From NCBI GenBank assembly GCA_014773175.1, contig VXCM01000287.1, positions 53,056 through 117,055 on the forward strand: 64,000 nt of DNA. Reading direction: 5' to 3'. The notes under the pieces were generated by a model. That model saw only the letters and a program-made list of their open reading frames with translations. It was not told the DNA's origin and made no database searches. Of the stretch, positions 34,100 through 46,175 are shown one piece after another (positions within the stretch are counted from its first letter, which is position 1; every line of letters begins with the position of its first letter). The stretch comes from Lucifuga dentata (Eukaryota; Chordata; Actinopteri; Ophidiiformes; Bythitidae). The position numbers were made by a program, and so were the translations under genes.

Positions 34100-35058
34100 G
34101 TAATTGTATAATATTTGAAAAAAAAATAATAATCACGACAATAATAATAACTCGTGCGACCCACTTTTTATTAAGTGATAGTTGTCGTTCGTCATGCGAG
34201 ATACTTCATCAAGTATTCAGCTCTTTTCTGCTCATATTTTTCACAAAGTGGTTTTGAGATCATTTTTTTAGATGTGGGTGTCATGATGTATCCTGTCATA
34301 TTTAAGGTGAAGTGTTCCTTTATGAATCTGAAGGTTTTAATCTGTCTGCTGCTGATTGGATGAAAATCTTTGGATCACAGTCTGAAAGACTGTGTGCTTG
34401 TGTATGTGTGTGTGTGCGTGTTTGTCGGGTTAATATTTGTGAGCTGCCAGATGGAAACAAGCTTCAGGCTGCAGAACACACTGGAAGGTGCTTTACTGTA
34501 AACTCTGATAAGATAAAAAAAATTAAAAAAAAACCCTGAGGAAAATTCCTCTGCTTGTTTCTGAGGCATGTTTAACACACACGCACACATACATGCAGAC
34601 ATACACCATCACACACACACAGACACATCCTATGGTACAATATATTACTAAGGAACAAACTCATTCTATGGGATTGAAGGGACTGAACTTGGAAATGGCT
34701 GCCACCTTACCAACGTACTGACCTTTGACCCTGGAGCAGTTGGAAAGTCACTCCACCTTAGCGAGAGAGATTTTTTTCTCTTTTTTTTTTGNGTGTTTAC
34801 ATAAACTCTTCAAATATAGTCATGATTAAACCTGGAATTTCTCTGAATTTATCTGATCCAAAAATCACAGACCGAAGCTTTAACCTTTAACCTCTAAGCA
34901 GTTCAGGGCTTCCAGCTGTTTTTGGTGTTTCTAAAAGATCAAAGATACATTTCAGTGTTTCTGAATTACATACAAGCAGCAAAGACATTAAAAAGCCAAA
35001 GGCAATTTTTTTTATTATTAAACATATTATCCATATTAGGATTATGGCTGCAGGCTTT
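34100..35058. other. Intergenic DNA with short CA/GT runs
   Basis: No gene. The frames are low-complexity. One N lies in 34792. Confidence 0.45.
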
Positions 35059-35069
35059 TTATCGGATAT

Positions 35070-35200
35070 TCATAGATCCCAGCAGAGACGAGGACTCGGA
35101 CTGAGTCGCTCCTAAATTGACTTCCAACTTGACTTGCAACTTGTCCTTTTTTGACTCGGACTTGACTCGGACTCGTTGAAAGTGACTCGTGAACAATAAG
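35070..35200. repeat. GACTCGGACTTGACTCGG degenerate repeat
   Basis: Multiple variants of GACTTGACTCGGACT. Related in style to the AAGTCAAGTC arrays at 59.5 and 61.5 kb. Confidence 0.55.
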
Positions 35201-36470
35201 AGTCTTTGAGCTTTGAGTTTTACAATTCTCCCTGATTCCTAAACACATCAAAGTGCATGGCTATGTGCATAGTTGCTTAGCAACCGGGGAGATGTAAAGT
35301 TGAGCAGCATCAACAAAGAACGTGCTTCATCTCCAGCAGCATGGCTTCCCCATCGGAATCTATCCCTAACGTAGATCCTTCAGCTACAGGGATTACAAGT
35401 CCCTGGGGCTCAACAGAAGAACAGTGTGGGGAAACCATAAAGACACAACGATGTCCAACTTTATAACAATGAAAACTCATCTGGACAGGTCAGTATTGTA
35501 GCTAGCATTAAGCTAATGCTAACTAGCCTCAACCCAGTTACTGCTGTCTGTCATCAGATGTGTTGGTTAGAATTATTTTCCTTAGCAATGATATTTTTAG
35601 TGACATCCTGGTGATATAAGCAGCCAGGTTGGATTGAAAAGGGAGTCTTGTTTATCATTCTACATTAATGTTTGTGTAACATACCTAAATATTGCCAAAA
35701 CTTTCACACAGCCAAATTTAGCCCACTTTTATCGAAGACACTTGATAGGTTAATTTTACCACTTTGTGTCGTAACCATATTACAACATACACACGCACAC
35801 AAAATCCTTGAAAAAATATACACAAAAGTCTTAAAAATACTGTATATATTTATGTTTTAGAGCATATTCTTTATGTTTTAAAACAAAATTTATGGAAAAA
35901 ATATTGAAAAATTCGTGATTCCAGAAAATGCCCCCTCCAAAACAAATCTAAAAAAAAAAACGTAAGAAATCTAGAATTTTTTTTATAATAAATTCATTCT
36001 TGATTGTGACATGATACATTTTTGATAATCTTTTACACTTTTTCTTTCAACAACAAACAGCCTGAAAAACAAAATTTCCCCATTTTCGTGTCCATGTTTG
36101 TTGTTTACAGGTTTGTCAGAAGTCCAGATTTTCACGAGACAAATAAAAGACAAATTCGAGGGGGAAAAAAAATGAACAAAAACTCTTAGAAGGTTTTCCT
36201 TCAGGTGCAGTCAGAACAGATCAGGAGCTCAGTGGAAACCTATTAGCAGGACTGAAAGAAGACACACACGTGAGACTGTCAGCCAGTGGCAATGTGCATG
36301 GGTGGAGCTTATAATTCTCACGCACACACACACACACACACACATACACAGACATACATACATCAGTATGTTCTTCATGAGTGACAAACACTACAAAGAT
36401 GTCCCACTCATGGATGCCGTTGACCTTTGACCTTTAGCATTGGAGGAGTCCAAGTTCAACACAGGCACAG
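35201..36470. other. Intergenic DNA, no gene seen
   Basis: AT-rich with a (CA)n at about 36320-36345. No credible ORF. Confidence 0.45.
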
Positions 36471-36474
36471 AGTT

Positions 36475-36745
36475 GCAAAGTAACTAAGTATCTTTAGACT
36501 AGAACTGTAGCTAATAGTATATACTAGTATAGTTATTCATAATATACTTAAGTACAATTTGAAGTACTCAAGTACATGACTTGAGTAGTTCCAGTTTGGA
36601 AATTTTCTTCTTTTCCTCCATCAAATTTCAGAGGGAGATGTACTTTTACTCCACTACATTTCTATGGTGGTTGCAGTTACTAGTTACTTCAGTTACTAGT
36701 TACTTTGCAGGATGAGATTTGTGTGCAAGTCAGGATGGGTCTGAC
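36475..36745. repeat. Dispersed 'AAGTAACTAAGTA...TACTTTTACTCCACTACATTT' repeat
   Basis: Contains AAGTAACTAAGTA, ACTCAAGTACATGACTTGAG, TACTTTTACTCCACTACATT and repeated GTTACTAGTTACTT, a dispersed type I recall as very common in teleost genomes. Ends not defined. Confidence 0.55.
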
Positions 36746-36997
36746 TCTGCAAGCTTTAAAGTGAAGGATTTGAGTATTTCTTCCACTGCTGTGAGTGTGT
36801 GTGTGTGTGTGTGTGTGGTGATCAGAGTTCACATGTAGAGTTTACACAGGGAGGGGGCTCTCACTTTAACTACACAATCCTCCCCCTGAAAGTCAAAGGT
36901 TAAAGTCCAAAGATTGGAGCGCAGGTATTCAGTCTGTTTGCTCCAGACTGATACTGGAACCCATGAGGGCCTACAGGGGCCAACAGGTGATGGTGGT

Positions 36998-37000
<3 letters not shown>

Positions 37001-37038
<38 letters not shown>
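37001..37038. repeat. (GT)n microsatellite
   Basis: About 19 GT units. Confidence 0.9.
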
Positions 37039-37041
<3 letters not shown>

Positions 37042-37589
37042 AGGGCGGAAAAGGCATGTATTGAATTAAAAAATTTGTACTTCAGTGAAATGGACTCAAG
37101 TGTAAAAAGCAAAAGTGTTTATAATGAAGCAAAAAGTTGACATCACAAAACCTTACACGAGGTTGATTGATAAGTAGTGAGCCTATCCTATAGAGCTCTA
37201 AGTCAGTTGCAGTTGAAGTTCTTTATTTTTTCAACATAGTCTACCCCACAAATCTCTCAATGCTGGAGGGAATTTTAAAAAGTAAATTAAAAAAAAGGAA
37301 AGAAAGAAAGAAAATCCTCCATAATCATCATCATCATCTGGAGCTAAACAGGTTCCATCTAAAATCTTTCTCATATTTGCGAAAAGTTTAAAACTTCTCT
37401 ATAAAAAGTGTTATGCTGTTTTTTGTTTTTTTTTTTTGTTTGTTTGTTTTGGGGGTTTTTTTTAGGCCTTGGCTGTTGTTTACTGGCTTGGCAGAAACGT
37501 TTGATTTTCACGAGAAAATCTTTTTCATCCTGTCAACTAAAGGATTTTTAACAGTGCAGCTTTTTAATTGGCAAATGAAATACAAACCA

Positions 37590-37735
37590 TCTATTGTCCA
37601 CCAGTTATCTGGTGGTCAGAATCGCAGTAAGGTAAGCAAAGTAGCCCTGATGTTCCTCTCTGTAGCCACATCCTCCTGCTCTTCCTGGGGGATCCCCAGG
37701 GGTTTCCAGGCCAAATGGATAAATAAATGAAAAAC
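37590..37735 (-). mobile_element. RTE/Rex3-type LINE 3' remnant
   Basis: The minus strand reads WKPLGIPQEEQEDVATERN followed by ATLLTLLRF and DNWWT. This is the conserved C-terminal tail of Rex3-like fish LINE ORFs. Only about 45 codons remain. Confidence 0.65.
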
Positions 37736-38111
37736 AAATGAAAGAGAGATTCAATGAAAAGTAAATTTACAAAAACTGACTTGAGACTCCAGAGGTCCAA
37801 TGAAACTGAAATTAATCCCTGACTTGGTAAGCTTATGATCATGGATCTCACACACGCATGCACACACAGACACACACACACACACAGAGCTATCAGGAAA
37901 TGCTTTAAAATGTTTTTTGGGTGAACTCCAATGTGGGATTGGTGGTGACAGCTTTTGATAATTTGTGCAGAGCTCTGAGTTATCGTCTCACTTCTCTAAT
38001 GTTTTCAGTCAGTCCCAGACTTTCTCTGCTCGTTAGTCTTTTCACAGTCTGTCTGTCCGCATCCTCTCTGTCCATCCATGTGAAGAGTTAAAGCTGAGCT
38101 GCATTTAATAG

Positions 38112-38113
<2 letters not shown>

Positions 38114-38159
<46 letters not shown>
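38114..38159. repeat. (GT)n microsatellite
   Basis: About 23 GT units. Confidence 0.9.
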
Positions 38160-38163
<4 letters not shown>

Positions 38164-38452
38164 ATGTCAGCAGCTCTCACTGTGATTGATGGCATTGTTT
38201 AAAGCCAGGGAGGCTTTGGAAAGCTTTGCTATTGTTTCAGCTCTTGGCAAGGAGGATTTTTTAGAAAAACAAAGCAGGGAGGAGGAGAGGAGAAGGAGTA
38301 ATAAAAAGAATTAGGAAACAAAACATGAGTTGTCTTCCTGCTCATCGTGGATGCAGCTTTAAAGCCTCCAGTACCATGAATCGCCTCGATGGTGGATGTG
38401 ATAGTGGTCCGCTGGGATTCCTCCGCCTGCTGTCCAAACTGCAGCACCATCC

Positions 38453-38577
38453 ATTCCCCCCATCAAGCACCGCCACCAACCAAACCACAGGTATCTGTGC
38501 CCACCCCACCCGGCNATTCCCCCCATCAAGCACCGCCACCAACCAAACCACAGGTATCTGTGCCCACCCCACCCGGC
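38453..38577. other. Exact 62-bp duplication around one N (assembly artefact)
   Basis: 38453-38514 is identical to 38516-38577, separated by a single N at 38515. Overlapping contig ends that were not merged are the simplest explanation. Confidence 0.9.
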
Positions 38578-39040
38578 CGAGAGACAGGACACAGAAGGAA
38601 AAAAAACACAGCAGGAATGTACCAACACACAAACATGGCGTCCGCCCAGCCTCTGCTCTCCGCTTGTGTTATTCTTACAAGATGTTTGGGGCTCTGGTCA
38701 CCCTGCCTGACACAAACCACAGAATTTCTGATATTTCTCTTTGCGCCCCCTCTCCATTCCACAGAGCCACTGGGAATGTTTTGGGAAAACACAGCGCCGC
38801 AGGGCTCGGCCGGTGGTCTGATACATAAAGCAGCGTAGCCAACATGGCCGCAAGACCCCAGGGGGCCCCAGGGGGCCTCATCAGCACAGACCAGCTCTTA
38901 GGCTCCTGAGAGGGAAGAAGCATGTTGTTCCAGAAAGCTGCAGTCCACTCTGATGGATGAGAGAACATTTAACATCTCACTGCATCTGAGAGAAGAATGA
39001 GGTTTGTTCCCAAATCTGAAGTGGGAACAAAGTTATTAAG
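38578..39040. other. GC-balanced unique sequence, no gene proven
   Basis: Contains ACAGCGCCGCAGGGCTCGGC and CCAGGGGGCCCCAGGGGGCC. Open frames in both directions depend on the false duplication or are short. A regulatory role is possible but unsupported. Confidence 0.3.
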
Positions 39041-39072
39041 TAGAAATTGCATCATGACAGATGGCTAACGTA

Positions 39073-39201
39073 CTTTTTTCTTTTTTTTTTTAAGATTTAG
39101 TAAATATATCTTATTCTTACACACGTTATTTTTTTANCTTTTTTCTTTTTTTTTTTAAGATTTAGTAAATATATCTTATTCTTACACACGTTATTTTTTT
39201 A
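39073..39201. other. Exact 64-bp duplication around one N (assembly artefact)
   Basis: 39073-39136 and 39138-39201 are identical, with N at 39137. Confidence 0.9.
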
Positions 39202-39239
39202 ATTTCTTAGCATGGAATTGTGTTATTTCTATAAAACGA

Positions 39240-39475
39240 GTACCATTTATTTTCCCAGAACGAATGAAAACATCTGCCAACAGCTACATGCTGTATATAT
39301 ACTGAACGTGTTTCTAGTGAAGGACTTCACATATCTTGGAATCTTTTTCCACAGTGACAGCAGGAAGAGCACAGAAGACCCGGAATACATGGAGGGCTTA
39401 TATATCCCATCTGGCCTGGAAATGCTTTGGGATCTTCCAGGAAGAGCTGGAGGAAGAGTGACAATGAGGCTAATT
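39240..39475 (+). mobile_element. RTE/Rex3-type LINE fragment, RT C-terminus
   Basis: Translates to VKDFTYLGIFFHSDSRKS, then after a break MEGLYIPSGLEMLWDLPGRA. The first part is the FTYLGS block of RTE-clade RTs. The second is the shifted-frame translation of the Rex3-type tail also seen on the minus strand at 37590-37735. Deleted between the two parts. Confidence 0.65.
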
Positions 39476-39734
39476 TAACCTTTCACCTCTACGATGCAGA
39501 CCTGGATAAACTGGAAAAACAGATGACATGATATGTGACAAATAATTACAAAGAGGATTATGTGACATAAGAAGGGGCCAATTTCATTACATGAAAAAGT
39601 TGTATTTGGTTTAAATGAGCAAATAAACTTTTGTGAGAGGAGCAGTTCAACATTTCTGTAAGTTGTCTTGTTTTCCATCTTCCCCAGAATCAAATGAGAA
39701 GATTTCCGTTTCGTGGATGTGGAAGTTGATAAAC

Positions 39735-39840
39735 ACTGCTAGCTTAACTCAGCACAAAGACTAAAAGCAAATGGAAACTGCTAGTGTAGCCTGTAGCACA
39801 AGTCCAAAGACTTGCAATAGGGAAACGGTTAACTTAGCTC
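39735..39840. repeat. Dispersed TTAGCACAAAGACTGG repeat, copy 2
   Basis: Diverged relative of 17520-17705 (CTCAGCACAAAGACTAAAAGC, then GTCCAAAGACTTGC). Confidence 0.45.
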
Positions 39841-40286
39841 ACTTAAATCTTTGATTCGAACATTCACTATTTCATTTCAGTTTGGTGTTCAGCTCGAATG
39901 ATCATATTTCTCCTGTTGCTGTGTTGCTCTATGAGTTAAAATGGAAATAAATGATCAAATTTATTTCAGATCCATCTGTGAGTTTGATTGCAGACTCAAC
40001 AGTTGTTCTTCTCCACTTCAAGACGTGAACAGTTTACAGTTCGTTTCCCAATGTTAAAACAAAAGGAAGCCTTGTGTGTGTGTGTGTGTGTGTGTGTGAG
40101 AAACATTTTGGCTCTGACTTGTGGCAGCTTGTTCTGTATGTTTACATCTGACAGTAACACGTTAGACACACATTTAAGCTGGTCACACTAGGAGAGTGTT
40201 CCTGTCTTCAGTGTAAACCTACCGACTGGTTTTTGGCGATCATAAGGTGTTACTTCACAGGTGCTCATGTGACAACTGGAGGTTTC

Positions 40287-40315
40287 TTTTTTTTTTTTTN
40301 NNNNNNNNNNNNNNN

Positions 40316-40371
<56 letters not shown>
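40287..40371. other. Poly-T / N gap / poly-A: misjoined or low-quality assembly
   Basis: A T run, about 15 N (40300-40315) and then a ~56-bp A run. The change of strand polarity across the gap suggests an unresolved inverted homopolymer or a misjoin. Confidence 0.8.
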
Positions 40372-40377
<6 letters not shown>

Positions 40378-40439
40378 TTGACTGCAGCATGACAGGACAC
40401 CAAACGCACCAACACATAAAATACACAAAATCATCCTCT

Positions 40440-41110
40440 CTTAACAACAAGATTGAGAAAGAGGCTCCAAACCCTCAAAAAAAAGGTCTTCTTTCCCTGA
40501 AGTTCAAAGTATAATCCATTTGTAGCTGCAGATATTTGACATGAGTTCAATCCATTGTTGAAATTATGATGGTATAATGATTTCCATTGTCTTATAAGAA
40601 CTCTACATCCAGTCAGCATGGCTAATCGACACCACAGTTTACTATGTCTATGTAGATTTTTAGGCAAAATACCGAGCATGCAGAGAGCTGGGCTCTTAGT
40701 CAACCTAACCTGTAGCACCTTACTTACAAAAGGGATAATATTTTTCCAAAGATCCTGAACCTTCTCACATTNTAACCTGTAGCACCTTACTTACAAAAGG
40801 GATAATATTTTTCCAAAGATCCTGAACCTTCTCACATTCATAGAACATGTGCATCATGGTCCCTGCTTCCTTTAAACAACGCCAGCATGTATCATCATCT
40901 CTTAGTTTAAGCTTGTGATAATTGAAGCTCATTCATAAAGCTTCTCTTACGTTAAAGCACCAATAATTTTTATTCAGTATGTTTTCAGATCTACATGGTT
41001 TCCGTTTTGAGGCAGTGGTCTCAGTCCAGGGGGGTTGTGTACCAAACTCTCCCTTATTTTCAAAGCTCAGTTTTAACAGGTATGGTAATATCTCATGGTT
41101 ACGGAACCCA
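40440..41110 (-). mobile_element. L1/Tx1-like LINE fragment, ORF2 C-terminus
   Basis: The minus strand encodes KNYWCFNVREAL, then CWRCLKEAGTMMHMFYECEK with VQDLWKNIIPFV, and RRVLIRQWK-like text (read as CRVLIRQWKSLYHH). CWRC-x(5)-GT-x(2)-H-x(3)-EC-x(2)-V-x(2)-LW is the C-terminal cysteine motif of L1/Tx1-clade ORF2. Stops and the false 66-bp duplication at 40706-40838 interrupt it. The 5' part and the catalytic RT domain are absent. Confidence 0.8.
40706..40838. other. Exact 66-bp duplication around one N (assembly artefact)
   Basis: 40706-40771 equals 40773-40838, with N at 40772. It lies inside the LINE fragment and breaks its frame artificially. Confidence 0.9.
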
Positions 41111-41238
41111 CAGGCACTAATGAACCAGGTAAATAGCATAATTAAGATAATAGGATCATCTCAACATAATCTGATCATGTGTATTTTCAGCACTATTTCA
41201 TACCCATGTGCCTGTAGAGATAAATCTGTGTTACATCA

Positions 41239-41239
41239 T

Positions 41240-41273
<34 letters not shown>
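41239..41273. repeat. (CA)n microsatellite
   Basis: About 17 CA units. Confidence 0.9.
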
Positions 41274-41275
<2 letters not shown>

Positions 41276-41529
41276 ATAATGCAAGCACACACACCCATCT
41301 GCATGCACGCTCTAGATTAACCTACATGAAATTTTTGCTGAATTTCTCTTCTCTCTCACTTGCTACTAGTGCCATTTTTCTGCCATTTACAATGCCGCTC
41401 TAACATTGGCGCGTTGGCGTTTCCCCAAACCCCACCCACAGACGCATGGACGGGAGGATGGGAGACCTCAGGCCAGGAAATGTCTGGTCATTTCAGCGCA
41501 GACCAGGGAAGAAATTATGCTCTTTGTCT

Positions 41530-41662
41530 CCCTCCAATCAACCAACCCCACCCTGTGTGATGTAGCTGTGTCCAGAGAGTAGCATCCAACAGTGGNCCCT
41601 CCAATCAACCAACCCCACCCTGTGTGATGTAGCTGTGTCCAGAGAGTAGCATCCAACAGTGG
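41530..41662. other. Exact 66-bp duplication around one N (assembly artefact)
   Basis: 41530-41595 equals 41597-41662, with N at 41596. Confidence 0.9.
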
Positions 41663-41879
41663 GCGGAGCCATCACATTGATGAGCATGTCTGCAATTTTG
41701 CAATAAATGCCGCTACCTGTTCTCGCTACAGTTATAACTGAAAAAGCCTTTTGGATAAATGGCGGAACATCAAGCTGTTTCTTCCAGTTCAATGTCAACT
41801 TCAACTTCTAGACATTTTACCACCTGGATAACTGAGATGAACCTACACAGACACTCTTCACCGTGGTTCATTTAGTGGC

Positions 41880-42065
41880 TTGTCGTCATTGTTGCCTAGC
41901 GACCCGACAATCTGACGCAATCTGCTGGAATATGCTGTAAAGCAGCAGCCGTGGTTAAAGCTGGACACGTGCGACTCAGGTGTTTCTGTATAATCACACT
42001 GCTGCACTTTATTCATCCACACCCAGCCAATCCAGACTGTGGGTGGTGCCTTAATCTACCACAAG
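41880..42065. promoter_or_regulatory. Candidate enhancer-like block ~29 kb 3' of cebpa
   Basis: Unique sequence with CTGACGCAATCTG (C/EBP-ATF composite-like), CACGTGCGACTCAGGTG (E-boxes) and CTACCACAAG (RUNX-like). Mammalian CEBPA has a downstream myeloid enhancer some 37-42 kb away with C/EBP, RUNX and E-box inputs. The comparison is inference. Motif matches of this size are common by chance. Confidence 0.25.
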
Positions 42066-42499
42066 CACACACATACACACACACACACACAAACACACAC
42101 AAACAGAGAGAGAGAGAGAAGTGGTTGTAACAGATCTTATAATTGACTTCACTGATGAGCTCCTCTGCATTCTTAGTTTTCAATAATTATGTTTTTTTTT
42201 CTTAATTTTTCTGACCATAACATGTAGAAATAAATGATACCTAATGTAAATTCTGCTGAGGTAAAAGTCTTGACTTTTACTTGAAATCACATTCGTGTCT
42301 GACTCTGGATCTTCAACTGTGGGAAATGTGTCAAAACTGTTTTATTTTGTCTAATCAGCATCATGTTAGCTAGACGATGTTTCTAGCCTTATGCCATGAA
42401 TGTGAATCCTGTTCCAGCAGATATTTTAATCCACAGATACAGATCAACATCTGGGTTAAATTGAATCTGCTGATAGTCCATCATAGGATACACAAGACT

Positions 42500-42690
42500 G
42501 GTGACTTATTTTTCAAGGAATGAACAAAATTATCAACAAATACCTGATCTTCTCTGGTAAAGAAAACTCCTGGAGTCAGATCTGCCTCAAATCTAACCAA
42601 CGCTTCCTGTCCACAAAATTTCATCAAAATCTGCCTGCTACTTTTTGTGATATCCAACAAACAGATACTGGTGAAAACCAAACTTCCATG
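42500..42690. repeat. Dispersed repeat with CAAAATTTCATCAAAATCTG core
   Basis: CCACAAAATTTCATCAAAATC followed by TACTTTTTGTGATATCCAAC is a combination I recall as a recurrent tail in fish repeats. Boundaries unknown. Confidence 0.4.
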
Positions 42691-42993
42691 ATAATAGCAG
42701 ATTAAAAAAAATTATATATATATAATTTGACAGCAAAAAGCAAAATCAGTTCACCCATATGGCCCTTGTAACAAACAATAAATATCTAACTCTTGAAAGA
42801 TATGAAAAAGCCTCCATAAAATAGATAAGACAAAATTTTTAAAACAATGATGTTGTCATTACCAACAGTGTCTGCATGTGTTTCTTTAATATTGTTTTGT
42901 GAAATGTGCATTGTTTGAATAATTCATTTACGTCATTAGAAAAACACACCATGATGACCACATTCTGTCAGAGAGCAGCTACAACCTGTTGTA

Positions 42994-42996
<3 letters not shown>

Positions 42997-43029
<33 letters not shown>
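42997..43029. repeat. (GT)n microsatellite
   Basis: About 16 GT units followed by a G-rich tail. Confidence 0.9.
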
Positions 43030-43032
<3 letters not shown>

Positions 43033-43479
43033 GGTGGGTGGGGTGGGGGGTGTAAAGCTGTGGTGTGTGTGATTAACTCTACATCATCATTTATCATTAG
43101 ATGATGCACTGCAGCTTTTTAGGAGGTGAATTAAAGACAACTTCAGTGAAAAGTAAAAAAAAAAAAAAAAAAAAAANAAAAAAAGACTTTTGACTCCAGA
43201 GTGGAAACTGTGAAGCTGCGACACACCTGGATGCCATAAAAGGACATTTGTCCTCTTTTGCTCAACCTGTTACCACAACAAGGAGTGAGACAAGCTGAAA
43301 AATATTTGGATGGTTGGATAGATGAGGTATCAAACTGTCTTAGCCTGGATTAGTTTGGATTAGTCCCAGACAGATAATAAGGGGAGTTGGTCGATCCGTG
43401 CTAACACCAGACTTGGTTTCCTCATCACACTTCAAAACACACACATGCATTCCTCACATATCATAGAGCATACTGCACG

Positions 43480-43482
43480 CTC

Positions 43483-43548
<66 letters not shown>

Positions 43549-43549
43549 N

Positions 43550-43602
<53 letters not shown>

Positions 43603-43604
43603 TC
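43480..43604. repeat. (CT)n(GT)n repeat duplicated around one N
   Basis: A CT run passing to a GT run occurs twice, separated by N at 43549. The second copy is probably an assembly duplicate. Confidence 0.8.
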
Positions 43605-43886
43605 ACACTCTAAGTACTACTTGGCCTGAGGTGGGCGGGGCTGAGCACGAGGGCGTAAACACACCTTACCGCATCATTCCTGACTGAGGTAGTCACTCAC
43701 ACACACACACACNCACACACACACACACACACACACGTGGAGTAATGAGTCGCCTCACACACACTGATCATTATGTGGCTCCCAGCCACAGACGGACACT
43801 TTGTTTGTCTTTCATACAGAGTTTAATGAGAGAGGCATTTACTGTACTCACCTGTATTCTCTCTCATTTACATACACATCCCCACA

Positions 43887-43923
<37 letters not shown>

Positions 43924-44173
43924 ACATAATTTCAGAAACTCTCAGAGACACATACAGAAACATTTTGAAGAAACTTGGCAAAGCCTGAAAAAAAGTGAAA
44001 CGTAAGTCACTGCATGGTGATGCCACATATGCAAATTAGGTCGTGATGTCATCTCATGACTTTGACTTCTGGTGACTTTGGAGTAGACATTGGTGACTTT
44101 GCACAGAAGAATTGACAACATTGCTCCTTGAGCTGAGTGCTCATTTGCCAACCAATGGCCGAGGGAGATTCAC

Positions 44174-44176
<3 letters not shown>

Positions 44177-44221
<45 letters not shown>
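44177..44221. repeat. (GA)n microsatellite
   Basis: About 22 GA units. Confidence 0.9.
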
Positions 44222-44225
<4 letters not shown>

Positions 44226-44378
44226 TGCAGTCTGAATCTTTTTCTCTTCATCTTTGTCTCTGTCCATCTTCCTGTGGTTTGATAATGAAACCGTGAAAGC
44301 AATTCCTTCACACGTACAGCCATCCTACTACATTTTAAGCATCAGGAAATTAAAGTACAATATACTGACAAACAAGCA

Positions 44379-44387
44379 TGTGTGTGT

Positions 44388-44451
<64 letters not shown>

Positions 44452-44466
44452 GTGTGTGTGTGTGTA
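44379..44466. repeat. Long (GT)n microsatellite
   Basis: Nearly 90 bp of GT with two single-base interruptions. Confidence 0.9.
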
Positions 44467-45418
44467 TAATCTGTGTGTGTGCAATTGGGCAGCAAAAAAT
44501 AATTCCGATAAATACAGTGAGCCAGGAATTTCCTTTGTAAAATCAGAGAAGTTTCTCAATATTAGCTGGTCTGCATGGAGGCATTTTGCTGAAAATATAG
44601 AGGCTTCTGCTGGCCAATCAGATTCAGCTTCTCACAGCCAGTGACATCATCTGCAGCACATCTGCACAAAGAGTTTTAAAGTCTCTTCTTTATAAAATGT
44701 TCGTATTGGCTATATTTAGCAGATGATAATTGACCGGTGTTAAGATTATGCTGGACATCTTTTGTTCATTCACATAATGCAGTCACNCCCCCCAAACATA
44801 AATACATAAATAAATAGAAGATCTCCTTGTACTCATTTTACTACCTGACTGGAAAGATTATGCGTACCCTACATCATGGACCATGTTCCCATTAGGCTGA
44901 CTGCAGATGAGTGTCGGCACACTTCTGCCTCCGAAGGACCAAACACATGAGCCGGATCTGAGCCGGATCACATGAGCCGGATTTTTTTTTTTTTTTTTTT
45001 TTTTTGGGGATGTGGATTTTTGTCCGATTTGGGCTGAGAATCAGCAGCAGTTAGCAGCAGTAAAAGCTTTTCTCTAGTCTGTACTCAGAATCAGGCCAGA
45101 GGACATGAAATAGTTCTGAAGCTTCATTTATCACCAGACTGACGAGTCCAGATACCGGGAAAGCTGAATTTGGGACTCTGCTGGACTGGGACATTTTGAC
45201 TGGCTGGGATCATGTACAACAAATAGTCAATGCTTATTAATCACGCAGTTTTATTACTTCAGCCAAGGAGATTCTGTTTTTTGTTTTTAGTTCTGTTTTT
45301 TAGTTGTTTTTTTTTTTTTTCTCTGTTTTTAATCCCATTTGGAACCATTTGGACGAAAGAAGAACTGATTCATTTTCAGTGTGGAAGGTGCCAACATGTG
45401 GCCATTTATAAAGCTCTT
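44467..45418. other. Intergenic DNA, no gene seen
   Basis: Contains GAGCCGGATCTGAGCCGGAT direct repeats (about 44950-44985) and a T run. No ORF of note. Confidence 0.45.
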
Positions 45419-46175
45419 GGGCCCAGATTCATAAGCAGTAGTGCATGATTTACTGTATCACTATGCTCAAATATCATGGCGCAACACGTTTGCTCATTCA
45501 TAACGCCTGTTACTGACATATTTTACCGTTTGTCTTGAAAGAGGCGTTACTGTGGTATTTCCTTATTTGCATGTTGCAGTAGCTATTCATAAAACAAACC
45601 CACACACAAAAATTAAGACCTGCTACAGTCCGGTGGTAAATTTCAGCGGTATGAAATCTGGGTGACGTTTTGAACTGTATTTGCCACACATTTGTTTATG
45701 ACCAGTAACTTTGACAGATGAAGTCACTCAGCTAATCAGTCAGTTTTTAAATGGTGAGTTTTGATTTGATCTGAGACACACTGAGGCACGATCTGTTCAT
45801 TCACCTTACCTGTTGCACTGTGCACATGAGTTCGTCAAACACCTTCCCCCCCCCCCNTTTTTTTTTTTTTTTTGTCAGTCTTTGAAAACAAGGAACTCTA
45901 AAGCAGAATGTATGTTTTCTTTGTTGATTTATGGCTTTAAAACCAGATAAATCAGGATAAATGATGGCTGATAAATATGCAGCAGTCATTAACATGCTGA
46001 TCTTCATTGGCTTTTACCTGTCACACCTCACAGCAACTCTACCTTCATGTGACAATGGTGCACTGATTATCGTAGAAGTTTTATGAATGAGCCTCAGTTA
46101 TCACGGTGCACATTAAGGCAATGCTACACCCCTTATTGCTGTTTTTTTTTGTTTTTTTTATAATGAATCTGGACC
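45419..46175. mobile_element. GGGCC-ended MITE, copy 3 of 3
   Basis: GGGCCCAGATTCATAA at the left end faces TTATAATGAATCTGGACC at the right. The interior aligns with 834-1662 over most of its length (GAAAGAGGCGTTACT, AAAATTAAGACCTG, GGTATGAAATCTGGGTGACG). A C run joined to a T run by one N at 45857 is a sequencing weak spot. Confidence 0.7.

Noticed and set aside
38325..38838. Overlapping 149-167 codon ORFs on the plus strand
   Set aside because: Each spans the single N and repeats the same ~20 residues because of the false 62-bp duplication; no domain is present.
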